The notes under the pieces were generated by a model. That model was not told the origin of the DNA. It worked only from the letters and a program-made list of their open reading frames with translations, and ran no database searches. Shown in pieces: positions 16,877 through 25,029 of a DNA stretch of 51,873 nucleotides. Both the position numbers and the translations under genes were made by a program. How positions within the stretch are numbered: the stretch's first letter is position 1; each line of letters opens with the position of its first letter. Source of the stretch: CAMFKD01 sp964436955 (GTDB lineage Bacteria; Chlamydiota; Chlamydiia; Chlamydiales; JAJFMA01); contig CAYTFC010000011.1 of the NCBI GenBank assembly GCA_964436955.1, positions 1-51,873 of the forward strand, read 5' to 3'.

Positions 16877-17629
16877 TTAACCTGTGGTAGTTGTGGTAGT
16901 TGTGGTACCAAAACCAATCCAGTTCAATGGGTTTGGAACCATTTCCCATGCATGATGAGCTAAAGTACCAACATGTGAATAAGCCTCGGTACGATAGTAG
17001 TGACCAATAGCATACTCAGCAACGCCAGCAATAGCAATACCGCCCAAGACGTACGCAGCACGCTTATGATTTACTACTTCGCCCAATACGTAGGAGCTAA
17101 TGCTCTTAGCTTGGTTCCAAGCATTAATTGCAGGCTCTTTTACAAGGTATTTAGCCTTGCCTAGCAAGGTTGGTTGATCTTTTAGGCCAGCCATGAAACC
17201 TTTTGCTTTTTCAACTACTGTTGCAAGCTTCAAGTTTTTTAGAACAGTCAAAGCAGAGCTGCAGCTGAAAAAAGAGGCTAATGGCATTGCAATGATCATA
17301 GCCACATTACCGACTGCGCGGTATGTGTGCTCGATAATTACAGGAAGGCTTGCTCCTGGAGCAAAGTCAACACCACGCTCTTGTGTCTTCGCGTCCTTAA
17401 CAAAAGGATAGGTTACGCCCAAAACAACAACACGTGGTAAAAACACAACAGTCTTAATTAAAAGACCAAGAGCATGTGCCACCGCATCAAGCGCTGCAGT
17501 AGCTACAGTCATCACTGGAACAACTGTGTGTGCAGCTGTAGATTTTATGAAACTGCCTTCATTGGCCCAACCTTGGCCATGTTTTAATAGACGTTCGGTG
17601 GCCGAAAAGTCCCTAGGGATTACTTGCAT
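16877..17629 (-). CDS. hydrophobic paralogue family protein 5
   Basis: The 250-residue protein has region one at about 28-70, VIIEHTYRAVGNVAMIIAMP leading region two (about 88-120), a charged linker, and region three after NHKRAAYVLGGIAIAG (about 180-205). It ends in a run of eight threonines. ATG 17629 is chosen because GAGGAGG lies six bases upstream; the longer in-frame start adds 22 residues and has no better site. Its closest match in the window is the gene at 15647. The conserved (N/H)xPK/R-plus-hydrophobic region and the lack of enzyme motifs argue for a structural or secreted membrane protein. Confidence 0.72.
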   Translation of the reverse strand: MQVIPRDFSATERLLKHGQGWANEGSFIKSTAAHTVVPVMTVATAALDAVAHALGLLIKTVVFLPRVVVLGVTYPFVKDAKTQERGVDFAPGASLPVIIEHTYRAVGNVAMIIAMPLASFFSCSSALTVLKNLKLATVVEKAKGFMAGLKDQPTLLGKAKYLVKEPAINAWNQAKSISSYVLGEVVNHKRAAYVLGGIAIAGVAEYAIGHYYRTEAYSHVGTLAHHAWEMVPNPLNWIGFGTTTTTTTTG

Positions 17630-18026
17630 GAACATCCTCCTCTCAGTAAGTTCAATGTTGTAATTAAAGTTCTCCATCTGGCCTAAAGTAAACATAAGTC
17701 CCGTTAAGACTATGTTAAGACAGGATTAATTTTCTCATAAGTTTTTGCCATTGGAAGTACATGTCCCAAGACGATACACTAGGATGATCTTTTTCATAAA
17801 CAAAAAAAGTGGTCTAGGCTATTCTGGCATGCACTTAAACGAGTATCAAACTCACATAAAAGTAGCTGTCAATATACTCTAGAGTGCTTATCTAAGATAG
17901 GTAAAATATGTACTTTATAATAGAGACGGTTTACAAAATTTAAGTATCTGTTGGTCATGCCAATCGCAAAAAAAAGACTTAAACTGATATGATTTCCAAC
18001 GATGAAAGAAGATGATGGGGGTTGAA
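17630..18026. other. intergenic region before dapB
   Basis: About 400 bases hold the promoter of the leftward gene at 17629 and that of dapB. It is AT-rich. No hairpin repeat of the window's families and no coding frame was seen. Confidence 0.35.
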
Positions 18027-18695
18027 ATGCGACTGGGGTTGGTAGGATACGGAAAGATGGGCAAGTTGATAAAGGAAATTGCTTTACAGCAGGGTCATGA
18101 AATCGTTTCCATTATTGATAGAACTGACATTTCGATTGAAGCACTCCGTGATGCTGAGGTTGTACTGGATTTTTCGCATCCAGATGTGGTGGTGAAGAAC
18201 ATACATCGTTTGGCTCAGCTAGGTAAAAGTATGGTGATTGGTACCACGGGCTGGGATGAGCATTTGTTGGAAGTGAAGCAAACCATTGAAACGCATCAAG
18301 TGGGATTGATTTACGGAGCCAACTTTTCGCTTGGCGTGCATATGTTATCGCAGATCTTGCGTTATGCATCGGGATTGTTAGCGCGTTTTGCAATGTATGA
18401 CGTGGCGCTAACGGAGGCTCATCATCAGCATAAGGTGGACAGCCCATCAGGAACAGCTTTGCAGTTAGCGCGTGTTATTTCGGAAGTACACCCGGATAAG
18501 GAAGTGCCGATTAGTAGTATGCGTTGTGGCAGCATTCCTGGGACCCATTCCGTGATTTTTGATTCGCCGGCGGACACCATCACATTAACGCATCAGGCCC
18601 GCTCGAGAACGGGATTTGCGGAAGGTGCCCTTGTCGCGGCAGCCTGGATTAAGGATAGACGAGGCTTCTACACCATTGAAGACCTCATGGCATGA
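18027..18695 (+). CDS. dapB: 4-hydroxy-tetrahydrodipicolinate reductase
   Basis: DapB catalyses the NAD(P)H-dependent reduction step leading to meso-diaminopimelate and lysine. The 222-residue chain is short for the family (usually 240-270), as in chlamydial forms. It has the nucleotide-binding GYGKMGK at residues 7-13, GTTGWDE, and the signature EAHHQHKVDSPSGTA near residue 135. The start is placed at the ATG giving MRLGLVGYG with a purine-rich GGGGG upstream; an in-frame ATG 15 bases earlier is possible. It is the only recognisable diaminopimelate gene in the window. Confidence 0.92.
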   Translation: MRLGLVGYGKMGKLIKEIALQQGHEIVSIIDRTDISIEALRDAEVVLDFSHPDVVVKNIHRLAQLGKSMVIGTTGWDEHLLEVKQTIETHQVGLIYGANFSLGVHMLSQILRYASGLLARFAMYDVALTEAHHQHKVDSPSGTALQLARVISEVHPDKEVPISSMRCGSIPGTHSVIFDSPADTITLTHQARSRTGFAEGALVAAAWIKDRRGFYTIEDLMA

Positions 18696-18714
18696 AAATC
18701 CTAAAAAATCAACA

Positions 18715-19818
18715 CTAAAAGTTGACGCACTCTTTCTCATCCAAACAGCTATACCTTGTACCACGGTCGCTTTCGTGCACGATTACACCCCATAGACGCC
18801 TTAAATAGTCCTGCTGATTGGTTGTAAGCGGCCATAGTACCACAAAACAATCATCGTTACGTGTGAATGCGGATCGTGTCCAATTGGCTGAACCAATAAC
18901 CAAAGTAGCCTCATCAATAATCGCCATTTTGTAATGCAGGAGTCCTTCTCCACGGCTCAAATAGGTGGTGACTCCCGAGGAACGTAGCTTTTCAACGGCT
19001 TCTGAGCCTGAACCGGCTCCTTGATTGCTGTCGATGACAACAGTGACTTTAACTCCGCGCATCTTTGCGGCAATAATGGCATCCGTGATTGCGGGATGGG
19101 TCCACGTAAACATCGCTACTTCAATGGATTCCTGTGCATTATTAAGCAGTCCTAGAAGCGTTTTTAACGCTTGTTTTGAGTCAGGAAGCATCCACAGGTC
19201 TCCATCTTGGCCCTCTTGCGCAAAGCGCAGGGGTGCCGCACAGGCTTGAGTAATTGGGCCTGCGTCAGGCATGTCTCGCAGAAACTTATCTAAGCATTTA
19301 GCAAGGGGTTCGTTTTCCATAGCAATCATTAAGTTGCCATGTATGCGTAGCGACTCATAGCCCATGTTCGCGGAGCCTACCCACACTTGCTTGCTATCCA
19401 CCAAAAGGATCTTAAGGTGCATCAGCCCTGCTGACGAACGTCGAATGGTCGTTACGTTGGGACCAAGGGCTTTATGGGCTTGAGGTGAAGCCTTGATGTC
19501 TACCACAACATAGACCTCTACCCCCGCGTCTGCTTTAGCTTTGAGGGCTTTGATGATCTTGTTGTCATTAAGACTATAAACAGCCATGACAATCGTATCT
19601 TGAGCCGTTTCTATGGCTTTTACTATCGTAGTGCGAAGATCATCACCAGCTTGATTGGAGTAGAGCTCTACAGGCCCTTGACCTTGCGGAAGGCGAATGG
19701 CTGATACCTGATCGGAGACCAGAACCATCAGGGCTATGACAATTCCAATAAATGTGGCGATTAGGCTCTTTGGACTCTTTGCGCGCGGTGGCGTTCTACG
19801 CTTTTTTTTCGTTGTCAT
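18715..19818 (-). CDS. phospholipase D-superfamily protein with N-terminal membrane anchor
   Basis: The 367-residue protein has two HKD motifs: HLKILLVD (around residue 128) followed by GSANMGYES, and HYKMAIID (around 295) followed by GSANWTRSAF. The pair forms a single active site acting on phosphodiesters of lipids or nucleic acids. A hydrophobic segment at about 22-40 follows a very basic start and is either an anchor or a signal peptide, so it probably acts outside the cytoplasm. Chlamydiota carry many PLD-like proteins, some thought to act on host lipids. The start overlaps the recD2 stop by four bases, which suggests coupling. Confidence 0.85.
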   Translation of the reverse strand: MTTKKKRRTPPRAKSPKSLIATFIGIVIALMVLVSDQVSAIRLPQGQGPVELYSNQAGDDLRTTIVKAIETAQDTIVMAVYSLNDNKIIKALKAKADAGVEVYVVVDIKASPQAHKALGPNVTTIRRSSAGLMHLKILLVDSKQVWVGSANMGYESLRIHGNLMIAMENEPLAKCLDKFLRDMPDAGPITQACAAPLRFAQEGQDGDLWMLPDSKQALKTLLGLLNNAQESIEVAMFTWTHPAITDAIIAAKMRGVKVTVVIDSNQGAGSGSEAVEKLRSSGVTTYLSRGEGLLHYKMAIIDEATLVIGSANWTRSAFTRNDDCFVVLWPLTTNQQDYLRRLWGVIVHESDRGTRYSCLDEKECVNF

Positions 19819-21986
19819 TTCGGTTTTCCTTGCTGCTGTAGGAGATATCTTAGGGATGTATAACGGCGCCTTACTTCGTCATTACGCACGGCAATAGAGA
19901 GGGCCTTTTTGGTGCCTACCAGGATGACGAGTTTCTTACCTCTCGTCACACCCGTGTAAAGTAGATTGCGGTAAAGCAGTTTAAAGTGTGAGGTATGTAC
20001 GGGGATTACGATGCATGGACATTCGCTGCCCTGATACTTATGGATGGAAACGGCATAAGCTAACACCAAATCGTCAAGATCTAAAAAGTCGTAGATGACC
20101 TGTCTGTCGTCAAACAAGACGATGACTTCCTGATTGACCACATCGATGCGCGAAATGCGTCCGACATCCCCATTATAGACTTCTTTTTGGTAGTCATTAC
20201 GAATTTGCATCACCTTGTCGCCTTGCAAAAAAGAGCGTCCTGCTCGCATCAGCGGTGTGCCTTTTGGGACGAGCTTTTGTTGCAAAATGACGTTGAGGTT
20301 TTCAATGCCAATGACTCCACGGCGCATGGGAGCCAGCACTTGGATGCCATCAAAGGCATCAAAACCATATTTGGCAGGCAATCGCTCTGTGACTAATTCT
20401 ACTATGGTGGAAAGAACCTCTTCTGGTTCTTCTTTTTCGATGAAGAAGAAGTCTCCGGTGGGAATATTATCGATGTTGGGGAATACTCCGCTATTAATGG
20501 CGTGAGCGTTGGTGATGATCAGGGAACCCGCTGCTTGCCGATAAATATCCGTTAGACCGGTTACAGAAAGACGCTGTGACGCAATGAGATCCTTTAGGAC
20601 ATTGCCAGGACCAACACTTGGCAGCTGATTGATGTCGCCGACAAACACCGCGCGCGCATGGTCGGGGATAGCCCTGAGCAGATGGTACATCAATACTGTA
20701 TCGATCATGCTGGCTTCATCAATTATTATCAGGTCGCACTGCAGAGGGTTATTGCGATTGCGCTTGAAGGCTCCGGCACGAAAATCAAATTCAAGAAGAC
20801 TGTGAATGGTCTGCGCCTTCTTACCCGTAATCTCCGACATGCGCTTGGCTGCGCGTCCAGTTGGGGCTGCCAATACGATTTGTGATGTCAGCTTACAGGT
20901 GATTGTCAGGATAGCATTGGTGATAGTGCTTTTACCGGTACCTGGACCTCCGGTGATGATGTGAACCTTGTCTTGCAGCGTTTTGGTGATCGCTTCGATT
21001 TGTTTAGCGGCTAAATCGATTTTAAGCTCTTTTTGCACCCAAGCAATCGCTTTAGTGGTATCGATTGTGCGGAGGTTGCAGGTCCCTTTGCGCAAGCGTT
21101 GCAACTCTTTGGCGATTCCTTGTTCTGCAAGAAATAGAGGCGTTTTCCACACAAAAGGCTGAACAGTTTCTCCAAAGCCCAAGGGAGCCAATACAACGCG
21201 TTGTTCGCGGCCGAGGATGTCTAGCTGATCTTGGATAAGCGGTTGTGCCACCTCCAAAATCTTTTCTGCTTCTGGAATAAACAGCTGAACAGGATAGCAA
21301 ACATGGCCGTCGTCTGAGAGACTGGAAAGAACATATTCGATTCCTGCTCCAATGCGGGCAGGAGAGTCGGGAAGGTGGCCCATTCGCTGAGCAATACTAT
21401 CTGCTGTTTTAAAGCCAATTCCTAAAACATCTCTGGCTAGGGAATAGGGATTTGTTTTGACAGTTTCGATGGCGGCGTTGCCATAAATTTTGAAAATTTT
21501 GTTGGCGAAGGCCGGACTCACACCATATTGCTGCAAAAATACCATGACATCTCGGATGGTTTTTTGGGCTCCCCAGCAGGCTTGGATTGTTGCGAGACGT
21601 GTCGTTCCGATGCCAGGAATTTCACGCAGTTTTTCGGGTGCCAGATCAATGATGTCTAGGGTTGCCGTCCCAAATTTTTCTACGATACGTTTGGCGTAGA
21701 CTGGTCCGATGCCTTTGATGAGGCCTGAGCCAAGATATTTTGTGATGCCGACGACATCTGCCGGCATTTCGGTGCGGCATTCGGAAACTTCAAATTGACG
21801 TCCGTGAACAAGATGGTGCTTCCATTCGCCGCTGCAGCGTACCGTTTCACCGGGCTGCAGGGCGGGCATAGTGCCAACGATGCAGACTAGTTGCTCGCGT
21901 CCATCGGGACGCAACTGAGCAACAGTATAGCCTGTTTCGGGGCTTTGGAAAGTGATACGTTCGATGTAACCGTGTAAGTAATCCAT
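19815..21986 (-). CDS. recD2: RecD2-type ATP-dependent DNA helicase
   Basis: This 5'-3' superfamily 1B helicase belongs to the RecD2 class, which works without RecBC. The 723-residue protein has the N-terminal OB-like region and helix-hairpin-helix segments (LGSGLIKGIGP, LREIPGIG), Walker A GGPGTGKST near residue 348, DEASM (motif II), the GDINQLPSVGPG motif, and a C-terminal KYQGSE helicase motif. The start is set at MDYLHGYIERITFQ, the usual RecD2 opening. A longer in-frame reading adds about 64 residues, but they translate the GGGACC repeat array and are unlikely to be real. Its stop overlaps the PLD gene start. Confidence 0.93.
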   Translation of the reverse strand: MDYLHGYIERITFQSPETGYTVAQLRPDGREQLVCIVGTMPALQPGETVRCSGEWKHHLVHGRQFEVSECRTEMPADVVGITKYLGSGLIKGIGPVYAKRIVEKFGTATLDIIDLAPEKLREIPGIGTTRLATIQACWGAQKTIRDVMVFLQQYGVSPAFANKIFKIYGNAAIETVKTNPYSLARDVLGIGFKTADSIAQRMGHLPDSPARIGAGIEYVLSSLSDDGHVCYPVQLFIPEAEKILEVAQPLIQDQLDILGREQRVVLAPLGFGETVQPFVWKTPLFLAEQGIAKELQRLRKGTCNLRTIDTTKAIAWVQKELKIDLAAKQIEAITKTLQDKVHIITGGPGTGKSTITNAILTITCKLTSQIVLAAPTGRAAKRMSEITGKKAQTIHSLLEFDFRAGAFKRNRNNPLQCDLIIIDEASMIDTVLMYHLLRAIPDHARAVFVGDINQLPSVGPGNVLKDLIASQRLSVTGLTDIYRQAAGSLIITNAHAINSGVFPNIDNIPTGDFFFIEKEEPEEVLSTIVELVTERLPAKYGFDAFDGIQVLAPMRRGVIGIENLNVILQQKLVPKGTPLMRAGRSFLQGDKVMQIRNDYQKEVYNGDVGRISRIDVVNQEVIVLFDDRQVIYDFLDLDDLVLAYAVSIHKYQGSECPCIVIPVHTSHFKLLYRNLLYTGVTRGKKLVILVGTKKALSIAVRNDEVRRRYTSLRYLLQQQGKPK

Positions 21987-22017
21987 AGTATGCAAAGAGA
22001 GTAGCAATATTGTTAAT

Positions 22018-22180
22018 CTATTGCGATGGATTTCCGAAAGGGACCAAAGAGACCAGGGACCAAAGGGACATAAGGGACCTAAGGGACTTCGGAAAAAGGA
22101 CATAAGGGACCAGTATTGCACATTTTCTTTGTCCCTTATGTCCCTTATGTCCCTTTGGTCCCTTGTCTCTTTATTCAAGA
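22018..22180. repeat. GGGACC-type short repeat array with inverted arms
   Basis: The left half (about 22038-22111) repeats GGGACCAAAG, GGGACATAA and GGGACCTAA with 8-12 base spacing. The right half (about 22128-22170) carries the reverse complement (CCCTTATGTCCC, CCCTTTGGTCCC), so the array can fold on itself. The same units occur at 24741-24945 and in the arms of the palindrome at about 30020. It is not a CRISPR array: units are too short and no unique spacers exist. Confidence 0.75.
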
Positions 22181-22220
22181 CAGTGCTATGACGAAAAAAG
22201 CCTAACAGGAGAATAATCCC

Positions 22221-22598
22221 ATGAATTTTTGGCCAATTCTACTTATTTTAGTGCTTGGTATCCCTGACGACGCCTTTGCGGCACGCCGCAAATGCAGAAG
22301 TCCCAAATGCGGCGACCAGCATTACATCCTTCGCCATTTTCATGCGGGTCCAGAGGCTCCCATTCAGTACAACGAAGACTCCGAATGCGGTTATGTTTTC
22401 GTTGAAGATGTCGATGCCCGTCGCTGCGAAGGTGAACGAAGTGGCGATTGGCGTCCGGTTAGCACCAACTGCTACTGCTATGGGTGGGACTATGAGCGCA
22501 ACTGCCCTCTCTATAACGATAACGAATCTCCCTGCGATCCTACTTATGACTGGCCAGGCAGACATACCGAAGGTTGGATGGACGAGGCTAGCTACTAA
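22221..22598 (+). CDS. small Cys-rich secreted protein
   Basis: The 125-residue protein has a clear signal peptide (about residues 1-20, ending DAFA-ARR). The mature part of about 105 residues holds eight cysteines, spaced as RKC, PKC, SEC, RRC, TNCYC, RNC and SPC, with many aromatic and acidic residues. An even number of cysteines suggests disulfide bonding in the periplasm or outer envelope, where chlamydiae use Cys-rich proteins for rigidity. The chain matches no named Omc protein that I recognise. AGGAG precedes the ATG. It lies directly upstream of dnaG. Confidence 0.7.
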   Translation: MNFWPILLILVLGIPDDAFAARRKCRSPKCGDQHYILRHFHAGPEAPIQYNEDSECGYVFVEDVDARRCEGERSGDWRPVSTNCYCYGWDYERNCPLYNDNESPCDPTYDWPGRHTEGWMDEASY

Positions 22599-22623
22599 TT
22601 TCGACTGACCGTATAATGGCCAC

Positions 22624-24405
22624 ATGCCATTTTTCACTACAGAAAGCCTAGAGCTCCTCCGACGCCGCGTAGATTTAGCGGATCTTGTAGGATCACATAT
22701 TGACCTCAAACGCGCGGGGGCAGCCTTCAAGGCGTGTTGCCCATTTCATGACGAGAAGACGCCCTCATTTACCATTCAAAAAGGTGATTCCCATTATCAT
22801 TGCTTCGGCTGTGGGGCTCATGGAGATGCCATTCAGTTTTTGATGGATCATGTTCGCATGAATTTTGGAGAAGCGATTGAAAGTCTGGCTCAGCGCTTTG
22901 GGGTCACGCTCGAATATAGCGAGCCAGAACCCGATCAAAAAGGTCCGAGTAAAGCCAGACTCAAAGAGAGTCTTCTACAGGCAAGCCGCCTATACCACTT
23001 TTTGCTACTTCATACGGCGGAAGGACATACGGCTCTGCAATATCTAGTTGACCGTGGGATTTCTTTGGACTTTGTCCGTCGCTTTCGTTTGGGATATTCT
23101 CCGCGCTATTCGGGCCTTTTCGTTCCATCGATGCACGCCAAAGGTTTTGATAATGAGCTGTTAGAATCCGCCGGTTTGGTGCGAATGCGCGAAGGTGGAC
23201 CGGCCAAAGATTTTTTCAATGAACGCATCATGTTTCCCATTTGCGATGCCGTCGGCTCAGTCATAGGCTTTTCCGCTCGCAAGTTTAACGAAGAGACCTT
23301 TGGCGGCAAGTATGTTAACAGCGCCGAAACCCTGTTATTCAAAAAATCGCGCGTCCTTTACGGCATGCATGAATGTCGTCGCCGGATTGCCAAAGAGTCG
23401 CAAGCCATTGTTGTAGAAGGCCAACTGGATGCTTTATCGCTGATATATGCTGGACTGAATCTGGCTGTTGCAGCCCTGGGTACCGCTTTTGGCGAAAGCC
23501 ACGCTACGGAACTCATCGATTTAGGTGTCAAACGTATCTTCCTGGCAATGGATGCTGACAAAGCTGGCATCGAAGCAGCACGCAAAGTCGGCAATCTCTT
23601 TCAAAAGCGCGGTGTCGAGGTCAAGGTTGTACGACTACCGGTAGGGAGCGATCCCGATTCACTCATAAAGTCTGATGGCATTGAAGGTTTTCAGGCTTTA
23701 ATGGAAAATGCACAGGATTATCTGACGTTTCTTGTGGAGGTAAGCAGTCTTACCACAGATATTAAGTCTCCGGCTGGAAAAACACAGCTGATTCACGATC
23801 TTACCGAGCAGATTCGTCAATGGGACAATGCGGTGATGGTTCACGAAAGTCTGCGCTGTTTAGCCCGGCTTTTGCAAGTTCCGGAAGAAATGGTGACAAA
23901 CAATCAGATCGCTCCTAGTCAGTATTTGATTCGAAAGTCGGCTAGCGCGGGGCTGTTAGAGATTAATCCCGATCGCATTCTTGAAGCCGATCTACTGCGT
24001 TGGGTAATTGTTTGCGGCGAAAAAAACGTAGAATTTCTAGCTATTGTTCAGCAGCATCTCACTTCAGATGATTTTCGGGTGGAGGTGTGCCGTCAGATTT
24101 TTAAATCGATAGAACATCTAGCGGCCAATGGGGAGCGATGGGATTTGTTAACGTTGGCATCAACCAGTCCAGACAGCAGCATTCAAGAGCTCATCAATGA
24201 GCTTCTTCAGCGCAGGATAGATAAAAATCGTGGGCAGCAGCTGCTAATAGCCTCGATACAAAAGCTATTGGATCGCAATTGGATGCTCAAATGCGAGGAC
24301 ATTCGCATGAAAATTCAAAGCGGTCAATGCAGCGATGATGAAGCGCTCAGTCTATTGAAACAATTTGATCAGTTGAAGAGGAATCCTCCGAAGATTTCGC
24401 TCTAA
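22624..24405 (+). CDS. dnaG: DNA primase
   Basis: DnaG makes RNA primers for replication. The 593-residue protein has the CHC2 zinc-binding domain at the N-terminus (CCPFHDEKTPSF near 40-51 and YHCFGCGAHGDAI near 58-70) and the catalytic core with TOPRIM elements VVEGQLDALSL and MDADKAGIEAA (about 262-320). The C-terminal helicase-binding region is diverged, as is usual. No good ribosome-binding site is visible. A TATAAT lies only seven bases before the ATG (22612-22617), which may be chance. Confidence 0.95.
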   Translation: MPFFTTESLELLRRRVDLADLVGSHIDLKRAGAAFKACCPFHDEKTPSFTIQKGDSHYHCFGCGAHGDAIQFLMDHVRMNFGEAIESLAQRFGVTLEYSEPEPDQKGPSKARLKESLLQASRLYHFLLLHTAEGHTALQYLVDRGISLDFVRRFRLGYSPRYSGLFVPSMHAKGFDNELLESAGLVRMREGGPAKDFFNERIMFPICDAVGSVIGFSARKFNEETFGGKYVNSAETLLFKKSRVLYGMHECRRRIAKESQAIVVEGQLDALSLIYAGLNLAVAALGTAFGESHATELIDLGVKRIFLAMDADKAGIEAARKVGNLFQKRGVEVKVVRLPVGSDPDSLIKSDGIEGFQALMENAQDYLTFLVEVSSLTTDIKSPAGKTQLIHDLTEQIRQWDNAVMVHESLRCLARLLQVPEEMVTNNQIAPSQYLIRKSASAGLLEINPDRILEADLLRWVIVCGEKNVEFLAIVQQHLTSDDFRVEVCRQIFKSIEHLAANGERWDLLTLASTSPDSSIQELINELLQRRIDKNRGQQLLIASIQKLLDRNWMLKCEDIRMKIQSGQCSDDEALSLLKQFDQLKRNPPKISL

Positions 24406-24442
24406 CCCTTCTTGCGTAAAAGAATTTTTACTGAAAGCGTCA

Positions 24443-24853
24443 ATGGTCAAAATAGAAAGCAGGCTGTTTTGCTTATTTCTACACTGGACAGTCGCATCTT
24501 ATGTGCCCGTCGCGTTCATAGTATCAGGAAGTCTGGTCATTGTCGGTTGTGCGGCGCTTATGATTTCTGCAGGTTTGGCTACTTGGTATGCGATCACTCA
24601 ATATATGGGAGAAGCCGGGTTCTTCTGTGGTTTAACTTTTACAGGTGTCGCATATGTTTTTAAAGATTTGCTAATGCTCCAGATTATTTCCATTGTTGAT
24701 GGCTCCAGCTTGCACGAAGTGGCAAGCAAAGTTGCAACGACCTTTCTAAGTCCTTTTCGTCCTTTACGTCCCTTGTCCTTTTGGTCCTTTATTAATGCGA
24801 AAAGTGGTGCCGTCAGGCGCCGTCTAAAAGTAGGTAACAATGTGCCGAATTGA
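24443..24853 (+). CDS. small hypothetical membrane protein with repeat-encoded tail
   Basis: The 136-residue reading has two or three membrane segments (about 15-50 and 57-85). Its last 40 or so residues are translated from a GGACC-type repeat array, giving the odd FRPLRPLSFWSF. No family was recognised and the ribosome-binding site is weak. It could be a real small membrane protein whose 3' end has been rewritten by repeat insertion, or a chance frame. It follows dnaG by 37 bases. Confidence 0.4.
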   Translation: MVKIESRLFCLFLHWTVASYVPVAFIVSGSLVIVGCAALMISAGLATWYAITQYMGEAGFFCGLTFTGVAYVFKDLLMLQIISIVDGSSLHEVASKVATTFLSPFRPLRPLSFWSFINAKSGAVRRRLKVGNNVPN

Positions 24854-24945
24854 GTGATTTCGAAAGGACCAAAAGGACAAGGGACGTAAACGACGAAAAG
24901 GACATAAAGGACTTAGGAAAAAGGACATAAAGGACAAATAGCACC
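24741..24945. repeat. GGACC-type repeat array with inverted arms
   Basis: The left arm (about 24747-24785, GTCCTTTTCGTCCTTTACGT and onward) and right arm (about 24863-24905, GGACCAAAAGGACAAGGGAC and onward) are near reverse complements, with extra GGACATAAAGGAC units up to 24939. It is the same family as 22018-22180. It overlaps the 3' end of the ORF at 24443 and lies between it and glyQS. Confidence 0.75.
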
Positions 24946-25029
24946 AAACTTGTCTATTTGACGCAAAACATTCACAGCCTTCTCCTTGTGGGGCTACCTC
25001 GGCGAGACAGACCCACAAGAAAAAGGCGG

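Noticed and set aside
21987..22178. 64-residue N-terminal extension of RecD2
   Set aside because: It translates the GGGACC repeat array, and the standard RecD2 opening begins at 21986.
22018..22180. CRISPR array
   Set aside because: Units of 8-12 bases without unique spacers, in both orientations; not CRISPR.
24412..24663. Other-frame ORF after dnaG
   Set aside because: Basic, Arg- and Cys-rich reading in another frame of the small membrane ORF; no supporting features.
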